Shown here piece after piece: positions 1-7,716 of a DNA stretch of 64,000 bases. The stretch's first letter is position 1. Every line of letters begins with the position of its first letter. This stretch comes from an uncultured Actinomycetes bacterium. Its GTDB lineage: Bacteria; Actinomycetota; Actinomycetes; Mycobacteriales; Nakamurellaceae. The stretch spans positions 11,762 to 75,761 of the forward strand of contig CALANS010000204.1 in assembly GCA_937926105.1 (NCBI GenBank), read 5' to 3'. The translations under genes were made by a program, and so were the position numbers. The notes under the pieces are model-generated. The model made no database searches. It saw only the letters and a list, made by a program, of their open reading frames with translations, and had not been told where the DNA came from.

Positions 1-942
1 GTGCTGGTTGCCATCGGTGACGGTGGGATAGCCGTCCGGCCGGTAGTGACGGGCGCCGCCGGCGATCGGATAGGCGCAGGCATGCGGGATGTGGACGCCT
101 GCGTTGCCGAAACCCATCCCGGCGAACATCGCGGCCATCAGCATGTCGGTGCGGGCAGCCAGGTCCGATCCGTCCCGCACCGCCGACGGCAGCGCCCGCC
201 CGGCCAATTCCAGGGTGCGGATGACCCACTGGTCGGAGATCGGATTCGCCCCGCAGTAGGCGGGCCGGGTGCCCGCGGGGTGGCGCTCGAACGCGGTGTA
301 TGGCCGCGCGGTGTAGGACTCCAGGGCGTGGCAGACCACGTCCATGCCGCTGGCCGCCGTCACTGCCGGCGGCAGCGTCAGCGTCAGGGTCGGATCCAAG
401 ACCGCCAACACCGGCCGCAGCGCAGGATGGCTGATGCCCGTCTTGAGCGACAGGTCCAGAACGTCCAGCACGCACACCGGAGTGCTCTCCGACCCGGTGC
501 CGGCCGTGGTCGGCACGGCCACCAGGGGGAGCAGCGGGCCAGGCGGCGGCAGGCCGCGGCCGACCGGGCGGTTGATGTAGTCCAGCAGCGGCGCCGGGTG
601 ACAGGTCAGCAGGTTGATCGCCTTGGCGGTGTCGATGCACGACCCGCCACCGACCGCCACGACGGCATCCCAGTGGGGCGCGCCAACCGCCTGCACCGCG
701 GTGGCAATGGACACATCGGTCGGTTCCACGTGGACCTGGTCGTACACCGTGGTCGCGACACCGGCGGCCGTCAGGCTGGCCGTGGCACGGTGCGGCACGC
801 CCAGCGCGCTGAGATGAGGATCGGTCACCACCAGTGCCCGGTGCGCACCCAAGGCGGCCAGGTCGCTGCCCAGTTCGTCCAGGGCCCCGGCCCCGAACTT
901 GATCGACGGAGCGCCCCAGGTGAATACCGTCTCGCGCGACAC
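1..942 (-). CDS. Iron-containing alcohol dehydrogenase, hydroxyacid-oxoacid transhydrogenase-like (3' end off window)
   Basis: The minus frame is open from a GTG at 942 to the window edge (314 codons seen), so the C-terminus is missing. It is a group III iron-dependent dehydrogenase, which oxidises or reduces a small hydroxy- or keto-compound with NAD(P). Seen: the nucleotide-binding AVGGGSCIDTAKA at about residues 96-108, VPTTAGTGSE at 143-152, metal ligands Asp201 and His205 in GMDVVCHALESY, and a later GVHIPHACAYPI block with the remaining histidines. The last block resembles the ADHFE1/transhydrogenase branch more than butanol dehydrogenases. GGAGAGGAG lies 7-8 bases before the GTG and fixes the start. 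It follows the SDR gene on the same strand, probably as one transcript. The true substrate is unknown; a sugar-acid or lactaldehyde/2-hydroxyacid is likely from context. Confidence 0.85.
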   Translation of the reverse strand, partial: MSRETVFTWGAPSIKFGAGALDELGSDLAALGAHRALVVTDPHLSALGVPHRATASLTAAGVATTVYDQVHVEPTDVSIATAVQAVGAPHWDAVVAVGGGSCIDTAKAINLLTCHPAPLLDYINRPVGRGLPPPGPLLPLVAVPTTAGTGSESTPVCVLDVLDLSLKTGISHPALRPVLAVLDPTLTLTLPPAVTAASGMDVVCHALESYTARPYTAFERHPAGTRPAYCGANPISDQWVIRTLELAGRALPSAVRDGSDLAARTDMLMAAMFAGMGFGNAGVHIPHACAYPIAGGARHYRPDGYPTVTDGNQH

Positions 943-956
943 TGCAGATCTCCTCT

Positions 957-991
957 CCGGTGGCCGGTGGCCGGTGGCCGGTGGCCGGTGG
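957..991. repeat. Heptamer tandem repeat (CCGGTGG)x5
   Basis: Five exact copies of CCGGTGG in a row lie between the SDR gene and the iron-ADH gene, ending just upstream of the ADH ribosome-binding site. A sixth, degenerate copy follows. A 7-bp unit outside coding sequence is free to change copy number. Confidence 0.9.
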
Positions 992-1050
992 CCCGGTGCG
1001 CCGCCGGCCTGGTAGCCCTGATCGCTCGCCGGGCACCATGCCTGTTGCGA

Positions 1051-1845
1051 TCAAACCAACAGGTCGCCGCCGTTGATGTCGACGCTGGCACCGGTGATGT
1101 AGCTGGCCTCGTCTGAGCACAGGAAGCCCACCAGTGAGGCAACCTCCTGCGGCCGGCCCAGCCGGCTGATCGGGAAGCTTCGCGCGTACTGCTCAACGGC
1201 TTCCGGATCGATGGTGTCGCGCACCATGTCGGTATCGATCAGCCCGGGGCACACCGCGTTGACGGTGATGCCGTCGGCGGCGACCTCCTTGGCCAGGTGA
1301 CGGGTCAGCCCGAGGATGCCCGCCTTGGCCGCCGTGTAGTGCGCGCCTCCGATGGTGGACACGCTCTTGCCGGCGGTGGAGGACAGGTTCACAATGCGCC
1401 CCCAGCCGGATGCTCGCATCGGAGCCAGCGCCCGTTGGGACACCAGGAAGGTGCCCTTGAGGTTGACCCCGACCACCAGGTCCCACTCGGCCTCGGAGAT
1501 CGCGGCGACGGCGGTGCCGCGCAGGGCGCCGGCGTTGTTGACCACAATGTCCGGCCCGCCGCCGGCGGCGGTGATGTCGTCGAACAGCGCCGCCACCTCG
1601 GCCGCAGCGGTGATATCCGCTGGCACCCCTACGGGTTCGGGTGAGATCTCCTCGAGTTCGGCAAGCACGTCGGACAGCGCGGCGCTGCGCAGATCGTTGA
1701 CGAACAGGCGGGCGCCGCGCCTGGCCAGCTCGACCGCGATCGCCCGGCCCATTCCCCTGGCCGCTCCCGTCACCAGCGCGGAGTGGCCGGTCAGAGTGCC
1801 CGTCTCGCGGAGCGTGCGGTCGCTCTCGACAAGGCCATCCGACAT
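1051..1845 (-). CDS. Short-chain dehydrogenase/reductase (SDR), classical type
   Basis: 264 aa from ATG 1845, chosen because GGAGG lies just upstream; the open frame runs 19 codons further without such a site. It is an NAD(P)-dependent oxidoreductase of the classical SDR fold. Seen: TGAARGMG cofactor motif at about 26-33, NNAG near 105, the catalytic Ser in NLSSTAG, YTAAK (Tyr/Lys) near 170 and the terminal GASVDINGG block. The length is normal. It lies upstream of the iron-ADH gene on the same strand and is divergent from the FAH-family hydrolase. That neighbourhood suggests a 2-keto-3-deoxy sugar-acid 4-dehydrogenase, as in the non-phosphorylated rhamnose/fucose routes. FabG-like or glucose dehydrogenase activity cannot be excluded. 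Confidence 0.88.
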   Translation of the reverse strand: MSDGLVESDRTLRETGTLTGHSALVTGAARGMGRAIAVELARRGARLFVNDLRSAALSDVLAELEEISPEPVGVPADITAAAEVAALFDDITAAGGGPDIVVNNAGALRGTAVAAISEAEWDLVVGVNLKGTFLVSQRALAPMRASGWGRIVNLSSTAGKSVSTIGGAHYTAAKAGILGLTRHLAKEVAADGITVNAVCPGLIDTDMVRDTIDPEAVEQYARSFPISRLGRPQEVASLVGFLCSDEASYITGASVDINGGDLLV

Positions 1846-1870
1846 CCGGCACCTCCATGAGTTGGTAAAG

Positions 1871-1878
1871 TTTCGAAA
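1871..1878. promoter_or_regulatory. TTTCGAAA palindrome, candidate GntR operator (SDR side)
   Basis: The perfect 8-bp palindrome TTTCGAAA sits between the SDR start and its candidate promoter. The same 10-mer (ATTTTCGAAA, here on the minus strand) recurs at 3608-3617 in the promoter region of the GntR/enolase genes. An AT-rich palindrome shared by two control regions of one locus fits an operator of the GntR regulator encoded at 2764-3591. Confidence 0.5.
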
Positions 1879-1905
1879 ATCCGCTCTGGTTGCTCTTGTC
1901 ACGTG

Positions 1906-1933
1906 ATTCTACAACAGTTACCGTCACTGTCGA
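1906..1933 (-). promoter_or_regulatory. Candidate sigma70-type promoter of the SDR/iron-ADH operon
   Basis: Read on the minus strand: TCGACA, 16 bases, TAGAAT. Transcription would start near 1899, about 20 bases before the TTTCGAAA site, so a protein bound there could block elongation. Predicted by eye only. Confidence 0.4.
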
Positions 1934-1964
1934 ATAATCGAAGTCCCTGTTCTCCGGAGGCGGC

Positions 1965-2810
1965 ATGCGCGTTGCAAACCTCAAGGGTCGCCTCGTCCTG
2001 CTGGGCGATGCCGGCAGTATCGATGTCGAACGGGCAAGCCGGGGTCGGTTCGGTCCCGACCCGGCGACGGTGTATCAGGTCTGGGACGAATTCCATTCCT
2101 GGGCGCTGGGTCTCGGCGATGCCATGGACGCTGAGGACTACGACCCGGCGATGTTGGAGGCGCCGTCGCCGCGGCCGCGGCAGATCTTCGCCGTCGGTCT
2201 GAACTACGCGCCGCATGTGAACGAGGCCGGCTTTGTGCTGCCCGAGTGGCCGGTGGTGTTCACCAAGTTCTCCTCCTGCATCTGCGGACCCTACGGCGAT
2301 CTGGAGCTGCCCAGCGACAATGTCGACTGGGAGATCGAACTGGTGGCGGTGGTCGGACGACCCGGCTACCGCATCCAGCGGTCGCAGGCGTGGAGCCACA
2401 TCGCCGGGCTCACCATCGGCCAGGACTTCTCCGAGCGGGTAGTGCAGAGCCGCGGCACCGCGCCGCAGTTCAGCATCGGCAAGTCGTTCCCGGGTTTCGG
2501 CCCCACCGGCCCATGGCTGACAACGCTGGATGAGTTCGAGGATCCCGACGACATCGAACTGCGCTGCGAGATCAACGGTCGGACCGTGCAACACGGCCGC
2601 ACCAGCGACCTGATCTTCTCGGTGCCGGTGCTGGTCGAGTGGCTGTCGGACAAGTGTCGATTGTTCCCGGGAGACATCATCTTCACCGGCACGCCGGGCG
2701 GAACGGGCGCCGGGCTCGACCCACCCTCCTATCTACGGGTCGGTGACGAGGTGGTCAGCACCATCACCGGGATTGGGACGATGAGGAATCGTTGTGTTCC
2801 CCGCCGGTGA
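1965..2810 (+). CDS. Fumarylacetoacetate hydrolase (FAH) family protein
   Basis: 281 aa from ATG 1965 with CCGGAGG upstream. The FAH fold hydrolyses or decarboxylates 2,4-diketo acids, or isomerises 2-hydroxymuconate-type acids, using a divalent metal. Seen: FAVGLNYAPHVNEAG, the acidic ligand run DWEIELVAVVG, GQDFSER, IGKSFPGFGPTGPW and the GDIIFTGTPGGTG motif near the C-terminus, in the usual order. The gene is divergent from the SDR and convergent with the GntR gene, overlapping its 3' end by 47 bases. With an SDR and an enolase-superfamily enzyme alongside, a 2,4-diketo-3-deoxy sugar-acid hydrolase (LRA6-like) is the best guess. A 5-carboxymethyl-2-hydroxymuconate isomerase-like role is the alternative. 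Confidence 0.88.
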   Translation: MRVANLKGRLVLLGDAGSIDVERASRGRFGPDPATVYQVWDEFHSWALGLGDAMDAEDYDPAMLEAPSPRPRQIFAVGLNYAPHVNEAGFVLPEWPVVFTKFSSCICGPYGDLELPSDNVDWEIELVAVVGRPGYRIQRSQAWSHIAGLTIGQDFSERVVQSRGTAPQFSIGKSFPGFGPTGPWLTTLDEFEDPDDIELRCEINGRTVQHGRTSDLIFSVPVLVEWLSDKCRLFPGDIIFTGTPGGTGAGLDPPSYLRVGDEVVSTITGIGTMRNRCVPRR

Positions 2811-3591
2811 CGGGCGTGCGCCTGCGGGCCCGCGCCCCGGCGCGCGGTCGCGACGGCGCTCGGGCCGATCCGCGGGCAGCCGGCACGTCGTCCTCGCCCT
2901 CGGCGGAAAACTGGCCCTTGCTCAGCACCGCGTTGGGTGTGTACTCGATGTGCCTGGCCAGCAGCGCCATGCCGCCGGCGATGTCCCGGGTGATGGCCGC
3001 CTGCAACAGCGCCCGGTGCTCGCCGGGGATGTCTCTGCCCTCCTCGCCGCCCAGGTGACGCGACCAGCGTCGATACACCTCGGAGGCATCCCGCAGACCG
3101 GACGCGAACTCGCGCAACCGACGATTGGGGCAGGCCTCCAGCAGCACACGGTGGAATTCGCTGTGCGCGATCGCCCAATCCTCGTTCACCTGCTGGGGGT
3201 CGTCGGCGATCAACTCGGGCGTCCCGTCCAGCACGTGGTGAGCGGCCACCAGTCGGGACTCCCAGGCGAGGTCGCCGGCCTCCATGGCCTTGCGGAACGC
3301 CAGGGTCTCGATCTCGACTCTGGCCTCGGTCAGGTCCTGCAGATCCTCAGGTATCACCGGCGTCACGTGAAAGCCCTGTTGCGGCTGGGAGATCACCAGG
3401 CCTTGCTCGGCCAGCCGCAGCAAGCCTTCCCGCAGCACCCCCACGCTGGTGCCGTATCGGGAGCCGAGTTCGTTGAACAGCAACCGTTGGCCGGGCAGGA
3501 AGCGGCCGGTCAGAATGTCGCTGCGGATCTGCTGGTAGGCGCGTTCCGCGCGGGTTCCGGTCTGAGCCATGGCGGCCAGTGTACGACCCAT
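2764..3591 (-). CDS. GntR-family transcriptional regulator, FCD subfamily
   Basis: 275 aa. The N-terminal winged HTH covers about 10-80 (RAERAYQQIRSDILTGRFLPGQRL, then VGVLREGLLRLAEQGLV). The C-terminal FCD all-helical ligand domain has metal-type residues in AHSEFHRVLLEA, GEHRALLQAA and ARHIEYT. The last 40 residues are Arg/Ala/Ser-rich and probably disordered. Members of this subfamily repress sugar-acid or hydroxyacid catabolic genes until the acid binds. Start: ATG 3591 or ATG 3570; neither has a clear ribosome-binding site, so a leaderless transcript is possible. The gene is divergent from the enolase-superfamily operon, and TTTCGAAA sites flank both control regions of the block, suggesting local and autogenous control. 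Confidence 0.9.
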   Translation of the reverse strand: MGRTLAAMAQTGTRAERAYQQIRSDILTGRFLPGQRLLFNELGSRYGTSVGVLREGLLRLAEQGLVISQPQQGFHVTPVIPEDLQDLTEARVEIETLAFRKAMEAGDLAWESRLVAAHHVLDGTPELIADDPQQVNEDWAIAHSEFHRVLLEACPNRRLREFASGLRDASEVYRRWSRHLGGEEGRDIPGEHRALLQAAITRDIAGGMALLARHIEYTPNAVLSKGQFSAEGEDDVPAARGSARAPSRPRAGARARRRTPVTGGEHNDSSSSQSR

Positions 3592-3607
3592 AACGACATG
3601 GGAGGCA

Positions 3608-3618
3608 ATTTTCGAAAT
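3608..3618. promoter_or_regulatory. ATTTTCGAAAT palindrome, candidate GntR operator (enolase side)
   Basis: Centred on the TTTCGAAA also seen at 1871-1878, it lies 5 bases upstream of the -35 box of the enolase operon. A related half-site, GATCGAAAAC, lies at 3629-3638 inside the promoter spacer. It sits between the divergent gntR and racemase-type genes. Confidence 0.5.
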
Positions 3619-3622
3619 AAGG

Positions 3623-3652
3623 TTGACAGATCGAAAACGCCGCGGACATACT
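3623..3652 (+). promoter_or_regulatory. Candidate promoter of the enolase/ABC operon
   Basis: TTGACA at 3623-3628, an 18-base spacer, CATACT at 3647-3652. The -35 is a perfect sigma70-type box. It precedes the start codon by about 53 bases and is bracketed by the TTTCGAAA and GATCGAAAAC sites. Confidence 0.55.
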
Positions 3653-3704
3653 GCTGTGCACCGCTCGCCTCTCCCGGTCCCTCGTCTCAGTGTCGGAGGT
3701 GGTG

Positions 3705-4856
3705 ATGTCCGGCAGCGACAGCGCGATCCACCTCGCCGAAGTGTTCGTCGTCGAACAACCGGTGTCGGTGCCCGCCGGTCCGTCCGTGGCGACCTACACC
3801 TGCCGCTCGGCGGTGCTGGTGCGACTGCAGGACGGTGATGGCATCGTCGGGTGGGGAGAGACCTACCGGCGGGCCGGAACCGCAGCCGTAGCAGGGGAAT
3901 CCGTCGGGATGCTGCTGGGTGAGCAGCCCTCGGGAGCGCGGCGCCTGATGGATCTGCTGGCCGGCCGGGTTCCGGACCGCTACGCCCTCAGCGCCATCTC
4001 GATCGCGCTGGACGACCTGCGGGCCCGGCAGGCCGGAGTTCGCGTGGCCGACCTGTATGGCGGGCCGCGCCGGCGGACCGCGCGCGGCTACGCGTCGAGC
4101 GGCGGCTACCGGGACGGCACCGATCCCGAGACCAGCTGGCCGGCGGAGGTCCGGCGCAGCGTCGAGGAGGGCTTCACGGCCTGCAAGATCAGGATCGGAC
4201 GGATGCCACCGGTCCGCGAGCTGCCGATCCTGGAGCAGGTGCGCGCCGAAGTCGGTGACGGAGTCGACCTGATGGTCGACGCGAACGGTGCCTATTCGGT
4301 GCCCACGGCGCGCACCGTCGGCCGCCGGCTGGCCGACCTGGACTTCCGCTGGTTCGAGGAGCCGCTGGTCCGGCACGCTGGCGGCCTGGAATATCCCGGC
4401 TACGAGTTGTTGTCCGACCTGAATGTGCCGATCGCCGCCGGCGAAGGCCTGCAGACCCGCAGCGCCTTCGCGGCCTTTCTGGGCAGGGGCGCCGCCAGCA
4501 TCGTGCAGCCTGACGTATCCATCTGCGGTGGTATCGGCGAGGTGCTGTTCGTGGGCGAGTTGGCGGCGCTGTCCGGTCGGATGTGCATGCCGCACGCATG
4601 GGGCGGGGCGATTCAGTCGGCGGCCAGCATGCACGCCGTCAGCCTGCTGCCCGAGGCGTCGGAGCTCACCGGTCTGGACTCACCGCTGTTGGAGTGCGAC
4701 CGCTTCGAGAACCCGCTGCGCACCAGGCTTGCCGACACCTCGATCGAGGCGGTCGACGGCTACGTGACCCTACCGGACGGCCCAGGGTTGGGCATCAGCA
4801 TCGACGAGGACTGGCTGCGCGCCACAGCGACAAGGATTGCGATCGACTCGAGCTGA
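3705..4856 (+). CDS. Mandelate racemase/sugar-acid dehydratase-type enolase superfamily enzyme
   Basis: 383 aa from ATG 3705; GGAGGT lies just upstream (the frame also has GTG codons at 3690 and 3702). Members abstract the alpha-proton of a carboxylate, with Mg bound by three acids. Seen: K161-I-R163, D192-x-N194 (VDANGAY), E218 (FEEPL), E247 (GEGLQ), D270 (QPDVSICGG) and H297 (PHAWGG). The D270/H297 dyad and metal ligands place it in the mandelate racemase/glucarate dehydratase group. The usual KxK is KxR here, so one general base is changed and a dehydratase or one-handed reaction is likelier than racemisation. It opens a long + strand operon with an ABC importer. Substrate is unknown; an aldonic or uronic-type acid is inferred. 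Confidence 0.88.
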   Translation: MSGSDSAIHLAEVFVVEQPVSVPAGPSVATYTCRSAVLVRLQDGDGIVGWGETYRRAGTAAVAGESVGMLLGEQPSGARRLMDLLAGRVPDRYALSAISIALDDLRARQAGVRVADLYGGPRRRTARGYASSGGYRDGTDPETSWPAEVRRSVEEGFTACKIRIGRMPPVRELPILEQVRAEVGDGVDLMVDANGAYSVPTARTVGRRLADLDFRWFEEPLVRHAGGLEYPGYELLSDLNVPIAAGEGLQTRSAFAAFLGRGAASIVQPDVSICGGIGEVLFVGELAALSGRMCMPHAWGGAIQSAASMHAVSLLPEASELTGLDSPLLECDRFENPLRTRLADTSIEAVDGYVTLPDGPGLGISIDEDWLRATATRIAIDSS

Positions 4857-4935
4857 GCCGTTCGAACATCTTCGGGGATAACAGTATTCCTCCGGTCCTG
4901 ACGGCAGGACCGGCCATCGATGGGAGAGAGTGGTC

Positions 4936-6639
4936 ATGAGTCGTGAGATTGACCGGCGCACCATCCTGCGCAGCGGTGTCGGCTTGACGGCAGGCATGCT
5001 GCTGGGCGGTCTGGCCGCCTGTGGATCCGATGGCGGAACCACCGGATCGGGTACCACTCCGGCGGGTGCGACCGGCGGCACGGGAACCTCTCCCGCGTCG
5101 TCGAGCGGCGGATCGTCGCCGGCGGCCGGGAGCAGTACGGGGGTGGCAGGCAGTAGCACCGCCGCGGCCAGCGGAGGCGCGAGCGCCGCCGGAAGCTCGT
5201 CGAGCGGGGCCGGTGCCGGCAAGCGGGGCGGCACCCTGCGATTCGGCACCGCCGCCGGCGGCACCGGCGACTCGCCCGATCCCGCCCTCGCCAGCCGCAC
5301 CATGCAGTTGGCCATCGCAGCGAACTGCTACGACACGCTCACCGTCGCCGACCAGGACTTCAACCTCAAGCCGGGGCTGGCCACCGAATGGGAGGCGTCG
5401 TCGGACGCCACGAAGTGGACGTTCAAGCTTCGACCGGGCGTGAAGTTTCACGACGGCAGCCCGCTGACCTCCCAGGATGTCGCCTACACCTTCAAGCGGA
5501 TCCTGGATCCCGCGCTCACCGCCAAGGGCCTGACGCAGATCCAGCCGTACCTGACAACCAGCGGTATCGACGCCTCGGATCCATCGACCGTGGTCTTCAC
5601 CCTGACCCAGCCGAATGCCTTCCTGCCGGTGATCGTCTCGGGCGTCACATTTAGCATCGTCAAGGATGGCAGCACGGACTTCAGCAAGGGCAACGGAACC
5701 GGCCCGTTCAGCATCGGCGCGTTCGATTCCGCGGCGAAGCTCGGCCTGACCAGATTCGACGGCTACTGGCAGGACGGCCTGCCCTACGTCGATGCGGTGC
5801 AGTATGTGGTCATCGCGGAGGACGCCACTCGGCTGCAGGCTCTCATGTCCGGCAGCCAGGACATCGTGGACAACATCACCGGCGCCTCCACCACCCTGCT
5901 CACCGGCAACGCGCAGCCCTACATGATCAAGGCAGGCGGGTGGGTCGGCCTGACAATGTTCGGCGACACCGCGCCGTACAACAACGCCAAGATCATCCAG
6001 GCCATGCAATACGCCGCCGACCGGAAGAAGATCATGGGGGTGGTTGCTCCGGGCATCGACCTGATCACGCCCGACATCCCGGTGCCGCCCACCGATCCGT
6101 TCTTCCCTGCCGGCCTGGAACCGCGTGCCTACGACCCGGACAAGGCGAAGGCTCTGCTCAAGGACGCCGGGATGGACCCCTTGAAGATCGACGTCTATGC
6201 CTACCAGGGCGACAAGCTGGACACGGTGGTGAGCTACAAGAGCGGCGCGCAGGCGGCGGGCATCGACATCAACGTGCAGAACGTCCCGCACGACACGTTC
6301 TTCTCGGACATCTTCAAGAAGAAGCCGGCCATCGGCATCAGCGTGGCCCGGCTGCACGTCTCGCAGGCACTGCCCCGGCTGTACAGCAAGGCCGGCGACC
6401 TCAACCTCACCCACTTCCAGAACGACAAGCTCGACCAGTTGGTCGCGGCGGCCATGGCCAGTCCGGACGAGGCGGTGCAGAAGCGGAACTTCGCCGATGC
6501 GCTGACCATCGTCAACGACTCGGCGTCCAACGTGATCCCTGGCTGGGAGGGCCAGGTCTACGGCACCGGCAAGAACATCTCGGGCCTGAACGCGGTCAAC
6601 GGCGGCCAGGTGTACCTGTCGCAGGTTCAGATAGGGTGA
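4936..6639 (+). CDS. ABC transporter substrate-binding lipoprotein, family 5 (Dpp/Opp type)
   Basis: 567 aa from ATG 4936 (GGGAGAGAG upstream; a GTG two codons earlier is in frame). The signal is Tat-like (DRRTILRSG) with lipobox LAAC at about 28-31, so it is predicted to be a membrane-anchored extracytoplasmic binding protein. A roughly 60-residue Gly/Ser/Thr/Ala linker follows, then the SBP family 5 body: GGTLRFGTAAGGTGDSPDP, WTFKLRPGVKFHDGSPLTSQDVAYTF and GTGPFSIGAFD. Family 5 proteins bind peptides, nickel chelates or oligosaccharides. Next to an enolase and dehydrogenases, a sugar-acid-containing oligomer is as plausible as a peptide. It is followed by two permeases and a fused ATPase. 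Confidence 0.92.
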   Translation: MSREIDRRTILRSGVGLTAGMLLGGLAACGSDGGTTGSGTTPAGATGGTGTSPASSSGGSSPAAGSSTGVAGSSTAAASGGASAAGSSSSGAGAGKRGGTLRFGTAAGGTGDSPDPALASRTMQLAIAANCYDTLTVADQDFNLKPGLATEWEASSDATKWTFKLRPGVKFHDGSPLTSQDVAYTFKRILDPALTAKGLTQIQPYLTTSGIDASDPSTVVFTLTQPNAFLPVIVSGVTFSIVKDGSTDFSKGNGTGPFSIGAFDSAAKLGLTRFDGYWQDGLPYVDAVQYVVIAEDATRLQALMSGSQDIVDNITGASTTLLTGNAQPYMIKAGGWVGLTMFGDTAPYNNAKIIQAMQYAADRKKIMGVVAPGIDLITPDIPVPPTDPFFPAGLEPRAYDPDKAKALLKDAGMDPLKIDVYAYQGDKLDTVVSYKSGAQAAGIDINVQNVPHDTFFSDIFKKKPAIGISVARLHVSQALPRLYSKAGDLNLTHFQNDKLDQLVAAAMASPDEAVQKRNFADALTIVNDSASNVIPGWEGQVYGTGKNISGLNAVNGGQVYLSQVQIG

Positions 6640-6663
6640 CGGGCGCACCGTGCCCGAAGCACC

Positions 6664-7716
6664 ATGCACTCGCTCTCCCGTTCCCGCGGCATGAGCGCTG
6701 ATCTGCTGGCCGGTGGGTCGGTGCCGGATTCCCCGGCGCCGACCGCCGGCGGGTCTCGGTTGCGGGGCGTCCTGCACTACCTCGGTCGATCCGTGCTCAA
6801 GCTGGTGCTCACCCTGTTGGCCATCAGCGTGGTGGTCTACGGATTGGTGGCGGCCGCCGGCAACCCGGCACACGACATCCTCGGTATGGATGCCACGCCC
6901 GAACAGCTCGCCGCATTCACCGCCGCGCACCACCTGGATGACCCGTTCCCCGTGCGGTATACGAAATGGCTGTGGGGTCTGCTACACGGGGACCTCGGCA
7001 TCTCCTATCAGTCGAACGGGCCGGTGTGGGACGTCATCCAGCCACGCATCGGCAACAGCCTGGTGCTCATCGTCCTGGCGGGGCTGCTGATCGTGCTGCT
7101 GTCGATTCCGATCGGTCTGCTGGCCGGCGTGCGACTGCGGGGGCGAACCGATGTCGTGGTCACGTTGATCACGCTCACCGTCGCCGCCTTCCCGGAGTTC
7201 GTCATCGGGCTGCTGCTCATCGTGGTGTTTGCCGCCAAGCTCCAGTGGTTTCCGGTGGACTCGACCGCGTTGAACTTCGGCGGGCTGTTCGACTCGCCGA
7301 GCGCGTACGTGCTCCCGGCGATCACGGTGTCGCTGGGCAGCATTCCGTACCTGGTGCGGCTGATGCGCGCGAATGCGCGGGAGGTCGCCGGGGAGACCTA
7401 CATCCGGTCGGCCGTACTGCGCGGCATCGCCGAACCGGCGCTCTCGCTGCGGCATGTCCTGCCCAACGCCGCGCCGCCCATCGTCACCGCCCTCGGCCTG
7501 CAGCTGGCGGGGCTGGTCGGCGGCATCATTGTGGCCGAGACGCTGTTCGGCTTCCCCGGTCTCGGTCAGCTGATCGCCAAGTCTGCCGCCTCCCGGGACG
7601 CTCCGGTGGTGGAGGCGCTCGCGCTGATCATCGGAGCGGTCTTCGTCATCGTGAACCTGCTGGCCGACGCCGTGGTCGTGATGCTCACCCCCAAGCTGCG
7701 GGATCGGGTCCGATGA
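6664..7716 (+). CDS. ABC transporter permease, DppB/OppB type
   Basis: 350 aa from ATG 6664. A second ATG at 6691 is equally possible; neither has a clear ribosome-binding site. After a non-conserved N-terminal stretch of about 45 residues come six predicted membrane helices, starting with LKLVLTLLAISVVVYGLVAAAG. The family's large outer loop is present, with the WLWGLLHGDLGISYQ motif. A cytoplasmic coupling loop follows (YIRSAVLRGIAEPALSLRHVLPNAAPP) and then the ETLFGFPGLGQL segment. It pairs with the DppC-type permease that overlaps its stop codon. Confidence 0.93.
   Translation: MHSLSRSRGMSADLLAGGSVPDSPAPTAGGSRLRGVLHYLGRSVLKLVLTLLAISVVVYGLVAAAGNPAHDILGMDATPEQLAAFTAAHHLDDPFPVRYTKWLWGLLHGDLGISYQSNGPVWDVIQPRIGNSLVLIVLAGLLIVLLSIPIGLLAGVRLRGRTDVVVTLITLTVAAFPEFVIGLLLIVVFAAKLQWFPVDSTALNFGGLFDSPSAYVLPAITVSLGSIPYLVRLMRANAREVAGETYIRSAVLRGIAEPALSLRHVLPNAAPPIVTALGLQLAGLVGGIIVAETLFGFPGLGQLIAKSAASRDAPVVEALALIIGAVFVIVNLLADAVVVMLTPKLRDRVR

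Noticed and set aside
1..1116. Plus-strand open frame of 371 codons
   Set aside because: It is antisense to the iron-ADH and SDR genes, Arg/His/Gln-rich, with no family motif; the minus strand has complete enzyme signatures.
4795..6933. Minus-strand open frame of 712 codons
   Set aside because: A long antisense frame of the binding-protein gene, common in high-GC DNA; it has no ribosome-binding site or domain and overlaps the real family 5 lipoprotein.
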